A stretch of 58,641 nt of DNA. Source: Thiorhodospira sibirica ATCC 700588. GTDB lineage: Bacteria; Pseudomonadota; Gammaproteobacteria; Ectothiorhodospirales; Ectothiorhodospiraceae. The notes under the pieces are model-generated. The model was not told the DNA's origin and did not search any database. It saw nothing but the letters and a program-made list of their open reading frames with translations. A program made the position numbers and the translations under genes. Location: assembly GCF_000227725.2 (NCBI RefSeq), contig NZ_MU255056.1, forward strand, positions 1,979,837-2,038,477, in the 5' to 3' direction. How positions within the stretch are numbered: position 1 is the stretch's first letter; every line of letters starts with the position of its first letter. Positions 35,430 to 44,899 of this stretch are shown here, piece by piece.

Positions 35430-35792
35430 ATGCAAGAAAGGCTTTCTCATCAAGAAGAGGTTGATGCACAGGTACGTTTGACAGCGAAGGCGGCGGCGCA
35501 TGTGCGCAGGCAGTTGGCACAAGATGCCAAGGCCATTGGGCTGCGGGTGGGGGTAAAGCGTACCGGCTGTTCGGGCTGGGCGTATGTGGTGGATCGGGTG
35601 TATGCCGCGCAAACAGATGATGTGGTGTTTAACGATGCCAGCGGGATTGATATTTATGTGGCTTCACAAAGTCTGGAGATGTTGCGCGGTCTGGAGGTGG
35701 ATCTGGTGCGTAAGGGGCTGACCGAGCAGTTGCAGTTTAATAATCCCAATAGCACCAGTCAATGCGGGTGTGGCGAAAGCTTTGCGGTGTGA
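35430..35792 (+). CDS. A-type iron-sulfur carrier (IscA/SufA family)
   Basis: The protein has 120 aa from the ATG at 35430. The three conserved cysteines are present in RTGCSGWAYVV and the C-terminal CGCGESF. It carries or inserts Fe-S clusters. It stands alone, without iscS or iscU neighbours, so the exact subtype (IscA, SufA, ErpA) is open. Confidence 0.9.
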   Translation: MQERLSHQEEVDAQVRLTAKAAAHVRRQLAQDAKAIGLRVGVKRTGCSGWAYVVDRVYAAQTDDVVFNDASGIDIYVASQSLEMLRGLEVDLVRKGLTEQLQFNNPNSTSQCGCGESFAV

Positions 35793-35962
35793 GACCGCGC
35801 CTGGCGGATTTGCCCTGAAAGGCGTGGGGCTACTATTATTGCGCCTTGATTTGCCAACCCAGTGATAGCTTTTAACAGAGGAGAACGCGGGTCGAGGTCG
35901 CCAGCCGGCGAGTGCTATCCCTCACCGCTGTAGTTTGGCGGCTTGCCTGCGAAAATTTTTAA

Positions 35963-36460
35963 ATGACTGATAATGCTGACCAAGCGGCCGTAAAAGGCCC
36001 TGAGAATGTTCCCGCCCAGCCGGAATTTTCCCTGCAAAAGATTTATACCAAGGATGCCTCGTTTGAGTCGCCACGGGCCCCACAGATTTTTACCGGCGAC
36101 TGGAAGCCTGAAACCAATGTGCAGCTCAATTCACAGGCGCGGGCGCTGGATGATCAGGGGCTGCATGAGGTGGAGCTGAGCGTGACAGTGACCACCACCT
36201 CGCATGAGCAGACGGCGTTTCTGGTGGAGGTCAAGCAGGCGGGGATCTTTGTGATCCGTGGCTTTGAGCCGCAGCAAATGGGGCATCTGCTGGCGGCGTA
36301 TTGCCCCGGCATTTTGTTTCCCTATGCGCGTGAGGTGATTTCGGATCTGGTCAGCAAAGGCGGTTTTCCGCAGATGTTGCTGGCGCCGGTGAATTTTGAT
36401 GCCCTTTATGCCCAGCAACTGCAACAGCAAAATGCCGGGGCCTCTTCGGCGCTGAATTGA
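35963..36460 (+). CDS. secB: Protein-export chaperone SecB
   Basis: The 165-aa protein has the SecB core: FSLQKIYTKDASFESPRAP (23-41), VTVTTTSHEQTAFLVEVKQAG and YCPGILFPYAREVISDLVSKGGFPQMLLAPVNFDALY in pieces. It keeps preproteins unfolded for SecA. gpsA follows directly, the classic secB-gpsA pair. Confidence 0.96.
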   Translation: MTDNADQAAVKGPENVPAQPEFSLQKIYTKDASFESPRAPQIFTGDWKPETNVQLNSQARALDDQGLHEVELSVTVTTTSHEQTAFLVEVKQAGIFVIRGFEPQQMGHLLAAYCPGILFPYAREVISDLVSKGGFPQMLLAPVNFDALYAQQLQQQNAGASSALN

Positions 36461-36468
36461 TTGGCCAG

Positions 36469-37479
36469 ATGATGCAAACGATACCTTGCGTGGGCGTGAT
36501 CGGTGCGGGTTCCTGGGGCACCGCGCTGGCGATTCATCTGGCGCGCCAGGGCGTACCGGTGCGGCTGTGGGGCAGAGATCCGGTGCAAATGCAGGCAATG
36601 CGGGAGCAGCGTCAGAATCTGCGCTATTTGCCGGGGATTGATTTTCCGCCCTCGCTGCAGCCGGTGGTGGCGCTTGAGCAGCTTTTGCACGATGCCCCCC
36701 GCCTGCTGGTTGCGGTTCCCAGCAGCAGCTTTCGCGCCACCTTGCGTCTGATCGCTGCACAGTGTGCCCATCTTGAGGGGCTGGTATGGGCCACCAAGGG
36801 GCTGGAGATGGATTCCGGCCAATGGCTGCATGAGATCATCGCGCAAGAGCTGCCGCGCCCTTTGCCGCAGGCGGTGGTGTCCGGGCCTTCCTTTGCGCAG
36901 GAATTGGCACGCGGCCAGCCGACGGCATTAACCGTGGCCTCCTGGGAGGGGGCCTTTGCCCAGGAGGTGACCACCTGGCTCAATGGCGGCACCTTGCGCA
37001 CCTATACCAGTGAAGATGTGCTCGGCGTTGAGCTGGGCGGGGCACTAAAAAATGTTCTGGCGATTGCGGCGGGCATTTCCGATGGCCTGGGCTTTGGTGC
37101 CAATGCGCGGGCGGCCTTGATTACCCGGGGCCTGGCAGAGCTGATGCGTTTGGGTGAGGCCGTCGGGGCGCGCACCGAGACCTTGATGGGCCTGTCTGGG
37201 CTGGGGGATCTGGTGCTCACCTGTACCGATAATCAATCACGGAACCGCCGTTTAGGGCTTGCCCTGGGGGCGGGGCATTCGCTGGATGAGGCGATCGCGC
37301 AGATTGGCCAGGCGGTTGAGGGTGCGCGCACGGCGGCGGTGATTGTGGATAAGGCCGCACAGGCCGGGGTGGAGTTGCCAATCAGCACGCAGGTGCATCA
37401 TGTGCTGTATGCAGGGCTGCCCCCGCAACGGGCGGTTGAAATTCTGCTACGTCGCGAAATCAAGCCAGAGTTTCGCTGA
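36469..37479 (+). CDS. gpsA: Glycerol-3-phosphate dehydrogenase GpsA
   Basis: The product has 336 aa from the ATG at 36469. The Rossmann motif is VGVIGAGSWGTALAIHLARQG; the catalytic lysine region is GALKNVLAIAAGISDGLGFGANARAALITRG in pieces. It makes sn-glycerol 3-phosphate for phospholipids. It starts 8 bp after the secB stop. Confidence 0.96.
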   Translation: MMQTIPCVGVIGAGSWGTALAIHLARQGVPVRLWGRDPVQMQAMREQRQNLRYLPGIDFPPSLQPVVALEQLLHDAPRLLVAVPSSSFRATLRLIAAQCAHLEGLVWATKGLEMDSGQWLHEIIAQELPRPLPQAVVSGPSFAQELARGQPTALTVASWEGAFAQEVTTWLNGGTLRTYTSEDVLGVELGGALKNVLAIAAGISDGLGFGANARAALITRGLAELMRLGEAVGARTETLMGLSGLGDLVLTCTDNQSRNRRLGLALGAGHSLDEAIAQIGQAVEGARTAAVIVDKAAQAGVELPISTQVHHVLYAGLPPQRAVEILLRREIKPEFR

Positions 37480-37536
37480 TTCGATCCTTTGCTGCTGGCT
37501 TTTCAGGATTCCCAACCTTTGAGCATATCTCTTGAG

Positions 37537-39210
37537 ATGCGTCCACGCTGGTCGTGGCGCTTTTTTGTTTTCTGGCACACCTTGCGCAAACAGCCCGGTT
37601 TTCGCATGGTCAATGTCGCCATGCGCGATGTCTATCGTCTCTCTTTGGGAGATTCACACCATGAGCTGATGTTATTTACGCGGCTGTGGCAGCAGATGGG
37701 ACATTGGCCGGAATTGCGCGTGTGGATTGATGGGCGTGAGGTCACTGCGACTGAATTTCAGCACATTTTTGGCTGCCTGCAACAGGCTGTTTTGGCGCCG
37801 TCGCCGCAACGCTATTGTCAGGGGGAGGCGCCATTCATTAAGCCCAAGGCAGGCACTACCTGGCGCGATGATCCTGCCTTTTTGTTGACCGGATGCCGTT
37901 TTCTGGTGGCGGATGATCCGCTGGCGGGACATCTGGAGGCTAAGCCTTGGTATGACTACGGACACATGGATGGCGAAGGGGTCTATCACATTGATCATGC
38001 CGCCTTGCAACAGGCCCTGCAACAACACGCCCGCGAACAATGCTGTGATCTGTGTCCGCTGCTGGATCTCAAAGCCTTAAACAGCCGCATTCAGCAACTG
38101 CCCGCACATATCGCCCCGCGTGATGACCCGCGCTGGCAGTATCGTTTTGATGCCCAGCAACACCCCATCGGCGTATTGCGCTCAAGCCCCCCGCCTTCGT
38201 GGGCCGGACGCACCGATATGGATTCCAGCGTGACCGCTAAAGTCGTGGATGAAGCGGCAGCACAGACCCCGCCCGCGCCTGCCCCGGTCGAGGCGCTCAT
38301 ACACCCACCTGCCGCCTCGCCCAGTGCGCCTCGCGATACAGAATGGACCGAGCCCAGCCCCTTTACCCCGCAAACCGAGCAACGTATCGGCTATGCCGAT
38401 GTCGGCGGACAACGCGAGGCCATTCGCCTGATTCGTGAGGCGGTGGAAGTCCCCTTGCGCTTTCCCGATTTAATCAAACGTCTGGGGATTCGTGCGCCGC
38501 GTGGGATTTTGCTATATGGGCCGCCCGGATGTGGCAAGACCCTGCTGGCTGAAGCCGTGGCCCATGAGGTCGATGCCGCTTTTTTTGCGGTGAAGGGGCC
38601 TGAGTTTTTATCCGCATTGCACGGCCAAAGCGAAAAACGCCTGCGCGATTTATTCGCCCAGGCCGCCAAACAGGCACCCAGCATTCTGTTTTTTGATGAG
38701 ATTGACGCCTTTGCCTTTGACCGGGGGCGCAGCAGCTCAAGCTTTGAAGCCACCCTGGTGGCACAGTTTTTAGCCCTGCTGGATGGCTTTGATCGGCGTG
38801 AACAGATTTGCGTGATTGCCACCACCAACCGCCTTGACGTTCTCGACCCCGCGCTGCTGCGCCCTGGGCGCTTTGATCATCGCATCCATATTGGCCTGCC
38901 CGAGCGCGATGATCGCCTGCACATTCTCGGTCTGCATACGGCCAAACTGCCGCTGTATAACGACGTAGCGCTGGAGTGGCTGGCGGATCACACGCAGGGC
39001 TACACCGGTGCCGATCTGGCGGCCCTGTGCGCCAAAGCCGGCCTGATGGCACTGTATCGCGCCCTGGGTGAAGATATGGAAGCATGGATTGAGCGCGACG
39101 AGGCGATTTTGGAACATATCAGCGTGCGTCAGGCTGATTTCCACAGCGCATTAAGCGAAGTACGCCCCTCCGTCTCCGCCGCCCAAGCCCAAGATGGCTT
39201 AAGCCTGTAG
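37537..39210 (+). CDS. AAA+ ATPase (Cdc48/FtsH-like module) with an uncharacterised N-terminal domain
   Basis: Taking the ATG at 37537 gives 557 aa; a TTG at 37489 is an alternative. The C-terminal AAA module has Walker A YGPPGCGKTLL (about 337), pore-loop-like FFAVKGPEFLSALHG, Walker B SILFFDEIDAFAFDRG, sensor 1 ATTNRLDVLDPALLRPGRFD and sensor 2 GYTGADLAALC. It is a single module. The N-terminal 230 residues contain a CCDLC cluster (about 165) and a YDYGHMDGEG stretch and match no family I know; a Pro/Ala linker (about 230-290) joins the parts. There is no protease domain, so it may be an unfoldase or remodeller. Confidence 0.82.
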   Translation: MRPRWSWRFFVFWHTLRKQPGFRMVNVAMRDVYRLSLGDSHHELMLFTRLWQQMGHWPELRVWIDGREVTATEFQHIFGCLQQAVLAPSPQRYCQGEAPFIKPKAGTTWRDDPAFLLTGCRFLVADDPLAGHLEAKPWYDYGHMDGEGVYHIDHAALQQALQQHAREQCCDLCPLLDLKALNSRIQQLPAHIAPRDDPRWQYRFDAQQHPIGVLRSSPPPSWAGRTDMDSSVTAKVVDEAAAQTPPAPAPVEALIHPPAASPSAPRDTEWTEPSPFTPQTEQRIGYADVGGQREAIRLIREAVEVPLRFPDLIKRLGIRAPRGILLYGPPGCGKTLLAEAVAHEVDAAFFAVKGPEFLSALHGQSEKRLRDLFAQAAKQAPSILFFDEIDAFAFDRGRSSSSFEATLVAQFLALLDGFDRREQICVIATTNRLDVLDPALLRPGRFDHRIHIGLPERDDRLHILGLHTAKLPLYNDVALEWLADHTQGYTGADLAALCAKAGLMALYRALGEDMEAWIERDEAILEHISVRQADFHSALSEVRPSVSAAQAQDGLSL

Positions 39211-39289
39211 GTTAAAGCACGGTTTTGCGCTACTATTGGCGGCACGGTCTTGTGCCGATTGTCTCGGCTAACGGAGCTAAAACATCTTT

Positions 39290-40063
39290 ATGAGTCCCTT
39301 TTTACAAACGGCGCTGGATGCGGCCCTGAACGCCCAGGAAATCATCAGCCACTACTACCGCCAGGGCGTTGCAGTCAAGCTCAAAGCCGATCAAACGCCG
39401 GTGACGGTGGCCGATATTGAGGCGGAACGGGCGATTAAGGCCTGCATTCTCGGGATGTTTCCCCATCATGGCTTTTATGGCGAGGAAACCGGGCGCGAGC
39501 GTGCCGATGCTGAATATGTCTGGCTGATTGATCCGATTGATGGTACCAAAAGCTTTGTGCGCGGCTATCCCTTCTTTTCCACGCAGATTGCCCTAATGCG
39601 CGACGGTGAGCTGGTGCTGGGGGTTTCCAATGCCCCGGAGTTTCAGGAGCTGGCCTATGCGGAAAAGGGTCTGGGGGCGTATCTCAATCAGCAGCCGATT
39701 CAGGTAAGCCACAAAGAACACCTGCCAGAGATCACCTTATCACTGGGCAATCTCACCACACTGACCCAGGGCGAACGCTGGCAAGGTCTGGGGCGTCTCA
39801 TCCAGAAGGTGCAGCGCACCCGTGGCTATGGTGATTTTTATCACTATCATCTGCTGGCCTCCGGGCGCATTGATCTGGTGATTGAATCGGATGTCAATAT
39901 TCTTGATATTGCGGCGCTGACCATGCTGGTCAATGAGGCCGGTGGGGTGTTTACCGATCTTGACGGTCAGCCGATCGGCCTGGAAACCACCAGCGTACTG
40001 GCGGCGGCAAATCCGGTCTTGCATGACAAGGCGCTGCGTTTGTTGGGAATTGACGAGGACTAA
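39290..40063 (+). CDS. Inositol monophosphatase-family phosphatase (HisN/CysQ-like)
   Basis: The 257-aa protein has the Mg-phosphatase motifs: PVTVADIEAER (36-46), GEETGRE, WLIDPIDGTKSFVRGYP (about 82-98) and VNILDIAALTMLVNEAGG. DPIDGTKSFV is typical of histidinol-phosphate phosphatase members. Substrate not proven. Confidence 0.9.
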   Translation: MSPFLQTALDAALNAQEIISHYYRQGVAVKLKADQTPVTVADIEAERAIKACILGMFPHHGFYGEETGRERADAEYVWLIDPIDGTKSFVRGYPFFSTQIALMRDGELVLGVSNAPEFQELAYAEKGLGAYLNQQPIQVSHKEHLPEITLSLGNLTTLTQGERWQGLGRLIQKVQRTRGYGDFYHYHLLASGRIDLVIESDVNILDIAALTMLVNEAGGVFTDLDGQPIGLETTSVLAAANPVLHDKALRLLGIDED

Positions 40064-40107
40064 ATAAATTGCGCTGCAGTTAGGCGCATTGCTCACGAGG
40101 TCTGCCC

Positions 40108-40959
40108 ATGTCGCTTTCTCTCCTTCTCTGTATGCATCGTCTGCATATCCCCGGTCTGTATGCAGGCGTGATGGCACTTTGCCTATTGCTGTGTGTGCCG
40201 GGCGTGATGGCACAAAGTGACAGCGCCAGTTATTTCCGGCTGGGACAGATGCATGAACAGGGTCGTGGGGTTGCCCGCGATGTACATGCCGCCATGCGCT
40301 GGTATCGGCTGGCGGCTGAACAAGGCCATCTGGAAGCCCAATACACCTTGGGACGGATGCTAGCCAATGGCGAAGGCATCCCGCCCGACGATCGCCGTGC
40401 CCAGCACTGGTACCGCCTGGCGGCTGCACAGGGAGATCGTCGGGCCCAGCGGGCACTGTGGGAAATGCTGCTGGCCGAGCGAGGAACCCATGAAGATCTG
40501 CCCCGGTTGCTGGAGTACCTGCAAAAAGACGCCAGCGAAGGCGATTTAACCGCCCAAAAAGCCCTGGCCGACCTATACGCTCGCGGTCAGCGGGTTGCGC
40601 GGGATTATCGTGCAGCGGCTCAGTGGATGCGCAAAGCCGCCGAGCAAAACGATGCCGATTCACAATATGCCCTGGGCGCCATGTATGACCACGGCTATGC
40701 CCTGCCGCAGGATTATCTGCTGGCCAAGGCCTGGTATGAACGGGCCGCCGAACAGGGGCAGCGCGAGGCGCAGTTTGCCTTGGGCGAGCTGTATCTGCAA
40801 GGACGCGGGGCCGAGGTGGATGAATTGCTGGCGCATAAATGGTTTAACCGGGCCGCCGCGCAAGGACACGCCGAGGCTTTGACCCAGCGCGACCGCGTGG
40901 CGCGTAATCTCGGACCAGAGCAGCTGCTTGAAGCGCAAGAAATGGCCCGCCAGGAATAA
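40108..40959 (+). CDS. Exported Sel1-repeat protein
   Basis: The 283-aa protein has an N-terminal hydrophobic export signal (about 12-32) followed by six or seven Sel1-like repeats. Examples are YFRLGQMHEQGRGVARDVH, YTLGRMLANGEGIPPDDRR and YALGAMYDHGYALPQDYLL. Such repeats form protein-protein scaffolds, usually in the periplasm. No partner is evident. Confidence 0.88.
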   Translation: MSLSLLLCMHRLHIPGLYAGVMALCLLLCVPGVMAQSDSASYFRLGQMHEQGRGVARDVHAAMRWYRLAAEQGHLEAQYTLGRMLANGEGIPPDDRRAQHWYRLAAAQGDRRAQRALWEMLLAERGTHEDLPRLLEYLQKDASEGDLTAQKALADLYARGQRVARDYRAAAQWMRKAAEQNDADSQYALGAMYDHGYALPQDYLLAKAWYERAAEQGQREAQFALGELYLQGRGAEVDELLAHKWFNRAAAQGHAEALTQRDRVARNLGPEQLLEAQEMARQE

Positions 40960-40999
40960 GCCCGCCATGCTGGTACACGCTTTGTAAATCACGCCCGCC

Positions 41000-41773
41000 T
41001 TGGACGCCTTCACCCTCAACGAACTGCTCATAGCCTTTGGCGTGGTGCTGCTGGCCGGACTGGTACACGGCACCTTCGGCATTGGCTTTCCGATGGTAGC
41101 CACCCCGGTGCTGGCCGCTTTCAGCGATGTCAAAACTGCCATTTTGCTCACCCTGGCACCCAATATCGCCGTGAACATCTGGAGCCTGCTACACGGCGGC
41201 CAGTGGCTCGACAGCGTGCGGGCACATTGGCCGGTGGCGGTATGGATGCTGGGCGGCTCGGTGATCGGTACCTGGCTTTTAAGCCAGATGGATCCCAATC
41301 CCTTTCGCCTGTTACTGGCGCTGACTCTGGCACTGTATCTGCTCAGCCACCATCTGCGCCAGATCAACTGGCAATGGGTACGCAACCACCCGCGCCGCAG
41401 CGGTATCGGCTTTGGCCTGTTGGGCGGCTTTCTGGGCGGAACCGTCAACGTTGGCGGCCCGCCCCTACTGATCTATTTCATGGAACTGCGCCTGGCGCCG
41501 GTGGTGTGGGTACAGGCGCTAAACCTGTGCTTTCTCGTGGGCAAAACCGCACAGGTCAGCACCTTTGCCATCCTGGGACTACTCTCCGCGCCTTTATTAC
41601 TCTGGTCGATCCCCATCGGCGTAGTCGCCCTGATCGGCCTGCGCAGCGGCATGTGGTTACGCGCCCACATCCCCGCCCAGCGCTACATCCACTGGCTACG
41701 GGCACTGCTGTGGGGACTGTGCGCATTACTTTTGCTACAGTTTCTGCGCGAATTTGTGGCGGCATCATCTTAA
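41000..41773 (+). CDS. TauE/SafE-family membrane permease
   Basis: The 257-aa protein starts with TTG at 41000. It has about eight membrane helices and the family's duplicated motifs GLVHGTFGIGFPMVATPVLA and GGFLGGTVNVGGPPLLIYFM. The family exports sulfite or organosulfonates or moves other anions. No sulfur genes are adjacent. Confidence 0.87.
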   Translation: MDAFTLNELLIAFGVVLLAGLVHGTFGIGFPMVATPVLAAFSDVKTAILLTLAPNIAVNIWSLLHGGQWLDSVRAHWPVAVWMLGGSVIGTWLLSQMDPNPFRLLLALTLALYLLSHHLRQINWQWVRNHPRRSGIGFGLLGGFLGGTVNVGGPPLLIYFMELRLAPVVWVQALNLCFLVGKTAQVSTFAILGLLSAPLLLWSIPIGVVALIGLRSGMWLRAHIPAQRYIHWLRALLWGLCALLLLQFLREFVAASS

Positions 41774-41776
41774 AAA

Positions 41777-41826
41777 ACACCCCTCCTTATTAAGGAGGGG
41801 TGCCCCGTCAGGGGCGGGGTGGTTAA
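41777..41826. repeat. Perfect palindrome after the permease gene, REP-like
   Basis: CACCCCTCCTT and AAGGAGGGGTG form a near-continuous palindrome, followed by a CCCC..GGGG hairpin and CGGGGTGGTTA. It is the reverse orientation of the block near 15327-15380 and 44729-44775. It may end the permease transcript. Confidence 0.7.
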
Positions 41827-41908
41827 AAAGCCTGACCCCCACCCCATCCGCTTTTTGCTAAAATCCCCGCATAAACACCCCATCCCCACATCACATGGAG
41901 TCAGTCTT

Positions 41909-44635
41909 ATGCCCTTGAGTTGGAACGAAATCCGCGAGCGCAGTATCCGCTTTGCCAACGAATGGGCGGAGGAATACCGTGAAGAGGCCGAGGCCAAGAC
42001 CTTCTGGGATCAGTTTTTTCACATCTTCGGGATAGAGCGCCGGCGCCTGGCCAGTTTCGAGCAGCAGGTGCAAAAACTCAGCGGCCAGCGGGGCTTTATT
42101 GATCTATTCTGGCCGGGGGTGTTGCTGGCCGAACACAAATCACGCGGCAAGGATTTAGACAGTGCCTATGCGCAAGCCTTGGATTACTTCAGCGGCCTGA
42201 GCGACAAAGAACTGCCGCGTTATGTGATTGTGTCAGATTTTGCCCAGTTTCATCTGTATGACCTCGACGCCCAGACCCACACCCAGTTTCCCTTAAGCGC
42301 CCTGCCCGAACACATCCAGACCTTTGGCTTTATCGCCGGGTATGAAAACCGCGTCTACAAAGAACAAGACCCGGTGAATATGCAGGCGGCGCATAAACTC
42401 GCCCAGCTACATGACGGGCTGCGCGAGATTGGCTACGACGGCTATGATCTGGAAGTCTATCTGGTGCGGATTTTGTTTTGCCTGTTTGCCGAGGATACCG
42501 GGATTTTCCTGCCGCGTGGCGCCTTTCAGGAATTCATCCAGCAGCGCACCAGCATCGATGGCTCCGACCTTGCCGCCCGCCTTGCCGAACTCTTTGAAGT
42601 CCTCAACACCCCCGACACCAAACGCCTCAAACTCCGCGACGAACAACTGGCCGCCTTCCCCTACATCAACGGCCAACTCTTCGCCGAACGCCTGCGCATC
42701 GCCGCCTTTGACAGCCGTTTACGCACCCTGCTGCTGGACTGCTGCGAACTGGACTGGGGCCAGGTCAGTCCGGCCATCTTTGGCAGCCTGTTTCAAGGCA
42801 TCATGGACAAAGACCTGCGCCGCAATCTCGGCGCGCACTACACCTGTGAACAAAACATCCTCAAACTCATCGGCCCCTTATTTCTGGAGCAACTGCGCGC
42901 AGAATTTACCCGCCTGAGCCAAGACCGCAGCACCCAAAAACAGGCCCGGCTCAAACGCTTTCATGAACAGCTCAGCCGCCTGCATTTCTTTGACCCCGCC
43001 TGCGGCTGTGGCAACTTTTTGATCATCGCCTATCGGGAACTGCGCCTGCTGGAATTAGACCTCATCCGCGAACTCTACGCCGTTGAAATGAGCCAGCAGT
43101 TATCCCTGGATGCGGTAGACCAGTACGTCAAAGTCAATGTCGATCAATTCCACGGCATTGAAATTGAAGAATGGCCGGCGCAGATTGCCAAAACCGCCAT
43201 GTGGCTGATGGATCACCAAATGAACATCGCCATTTCCAAAGAATTTGGCAACGCCTTTGTGCGCATCCCCTTGGTGAAATCCGCCAATATCGTGCATGGC
43301 AATGCGCTACAACTGGATTGGACGCAGGTCATCGCCCCAGCGCAGTGCAGCTACATTCTGGGCAATCCGCCGTTTGTCGGTGGGCGTTGGATGAGCAAGG
43401 AACAGCGTGCTGACCATGAGCGAGTTCATGCTGGAAATAAAAGTTCAGGCTTACTTGATTTTGTCTCCGGCTGGTATGTCAAAGCGACACAGTTCATGCA
43501 GCACAACCCCGTGATAGAAACCGCGTTTGTCTCCACCAACTCCATCACCCAAGGCGAACAAGTGGGCGCACTATGGCCGGGGCTGTTAGCCAAAGGGGTG
43601 CATATCAACTTTGCCCATCGCACCTTTCAATGGAAAAGCGACGCACCCGGCGCGGCGGCAGTGCATTGTGTCATTGTCGGTTTTGCGTTGCAGGAACGTG
43701 AGATAAAACGGCTGTTTAGCTATGAACTCACGCAAGGGAAATTGGTGGAAACGACCGTAAGCAATATCAATCCGTATTTGACCGAAGGGCCGGATGTTAT
43801 ATTACTTAGGCGCCAACTGCCTCTGTGCGATGCGCCCAAAATGGTCAGCGGAAATAAACCGATTGATGATGGAAATTATCTGTTCACGCCAGAAGAAAAA
43901 GCCAGCTTTCTTGATCTGGAACCTAAAGCAGCCCCTTTCTTCAAGCGTTGGCTTGGCGGACGTGAGTTTTTAAATGGCATTGAACGCTGGTATTTATGGT
44001 TGGGCGAATGCAGTCCCCAAGAATTACGAAATCTACCGCATTGCATGAAACGGGTTGAAGCTGTCAAAAAATTTCGCCAAAACAGCAAAAGTGCTCCAAC
44101 GCAACGACTAGCTAATATGCCTCGGCGATTCCATACCGAGTTTATTCCCACAGGCCCTTATATCGCTTTGCCGCAAGTCTCTTCTGAAAGACGAGAATAT
44201 ATTCCGATGGCTTTTCTTGGGGCCGATACCTTGTGCGGGGATAAACTACGCCTAATTGATAACGCAACGCTCTATCATCTGGGCGTATTGTGTTCAGTGA
44301 TGCACATGGCTTGGACACGGCAAGTTTGCGGTAGATTAAAAAGCGATTATCAATATTCGGCGTTGATTGTTTACAACAACTTCCCCTGGCCAGAACCCAC
44401 CGACGCCCAGCGCGTACAGATCGAAAAAACCGCACAAGCCATTCTCGACGCCCGCGCCAACCACCCCGAGGCCACCCTTGCCGATCTGTATGACCCGCTG
44501 GCCATGCCCCACGACCTGCGCAAAGCCCACCAAGCCAACGACCGCGCCGTTGACGCCGCCTACGGCAAACACGGCTTCACCACCGAAGCCCAACGCGTCG
44601 GCTTCCTCTTCCAACGCTACCAAAGCCTTGCATAA
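41909..44635 (+). CDS. MmeI-like type IIL restriction-modification enzyme (fused nuclease and DNA methyltransferase)
   Basis: The ATG at 41909 gives 908 aa, close to MmeI. The N-terminal nuclease has D65-x9-E75-x-K77 in FIDLFWPGVLLAEHK, the exact MmeI catalytic spacing. A helical linker (about 150-340) follows. The adenine methyltransferase has motif I FFDPACGCGNFL (about 360-371) and motif IV NPPF (about 485). A C-terminal target-recognition region spans about 620-850. Enzymes of this type methylate one strand and cut about 20 bp away. The recognition site cannot be read. There is no partner gene, as expected for a single-chain system. Intact. Confidence 0.9.
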   Translation: MPLSWNEIRERSIRFANEWAEEYREEAEAKTFWDQFFHIFGIERRRLASFEQQVQKLSGQRGFIDLFWPGVLLAEHKSRGKDLDSAYAQALDYFSGLSDKELPRYVIVSDFAQFHLYDLDAQTHTQFPLSALPEHIQTFGFIAGYENRVYKEQDPVNMQAAHKLAQLHDGLREIGYDGYDLEVYLVRILFCLFAEDTGIFLPRGAFQEFIQQRTSIDGSDLAARLAELFEVLNTPDTKRLKLRDEQLAAFPYINGQLFAERLRIAAFDSRLRTLLLDCCELDWGQVSPAIFGSLFQGIMDKDLRRNLGAHYTCEQNILKLIGPLFLEQLRAEFTRLSQDRSTQKQARLKRFHEQLSRLHFFDPACGCGNFLIIAYRELRLLELDLIRELYAVEMSQQLSLDAVDQYVKVNVDQFHGIEIEEWPAQIAKTAMWLMDHQMNIAISKEFGNAFVRIPLVKSANIVHGNALQLDWTQVIAPAQCSYILGNPPFVGGRWMSKEQRADHERVHAGNKSSGLLDFVSGWYVKATQFMQHNPVIETAFVSTNSITQGEQVGALWPGLLAKGVHINFAHRTFQWKSDAPGAAAVHCVIVGFALQEREIKRLFSYELTQGKLVETTVSNINPYLTEGPDVILLRRQLPLCDAPKMVSGNKPIDDGNYLFTPEEKASFLDLEPKAAPFFKRWLGGREFLNGIERWYLWLGECSPQELRNLPHCMKRVEAVKKFRQNSKSAPTQRLANMPRRFHTEFIPTGPYIALPQVSSERREYIPMAFLGADTLCGDKLRLIDNATLYHLGVLCSVMHMAWTRQVCGRLKSDYQYSALIVYNNFPWPEPTDAQRVQIEKTAQAILDARANHPEATLADLYDPLAMPHDLRKAHQANDRAVDAAYGKHGFTTEAQRVGFLFQRYQSLA

Positions 44636-44649
44636 CCCACCGGCACCTT

Positions 44650-44812
44650 GGAGCGCCGAGTTGCACTCGGCAGGTCAGGCAGCCCAGATATGGATTTAAA
44701 ACCAGCCGACTACACGTCGGCGCTCCAGATAACCACCCCGCCTGCGGCGGGACTCCCTCTTAACAGGGGGGAGTTCTTTAACTGCTGACGAGTACAACTC
44801 GGCGCTCCGGGG
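44650..44812. repeat. Composite palindromic repeats after the MmeI-like gene
   Basis: GGAGCGCCGAGTTGCACTCGGC (44650) is answered by GCCGACTACACGTCGGCGCTCC (ending 44726). Then ATAACCACCCCGCC, a CCTGCGGCGG hairpin, a CCTCTT/CAGGGGGG arm and a further GAGTACAACTCGGCGCTCC (ending about 44812) follow. Same family as 15254-15380. Fills the 264-bp gap to the metallopeptidase gene. Confidence 0.72.
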
Positions 44813-44899
44813 TGAAGCGTCGTCTCTCAAAGCCTGCGCGTTCCAGTGAGTCGATAAGCGCTTTAATTTTTGGTGGTAGCTTTGTGCTATGCTGCGCGC

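Noticed and set aside
36131-36760. Long minus-strand frames over secB/gpsA and similar antisense frames elsewhere
   Set aside because: They are shadows of well-recognised genes, rich in Arg, Pro and His, with no ribosome binding site.
38474-39144. Minus-strand frames opposite the AAA+ ATPase
   Set aside because: Opposite a clear AAA module; no independent support.
42411-42917. 168-aa plus-strand frame inside the MmeI-like gene
   Set aside because: Pro/Ser/Thr/Ala-rich shadow in another frame of a conserved coding region.
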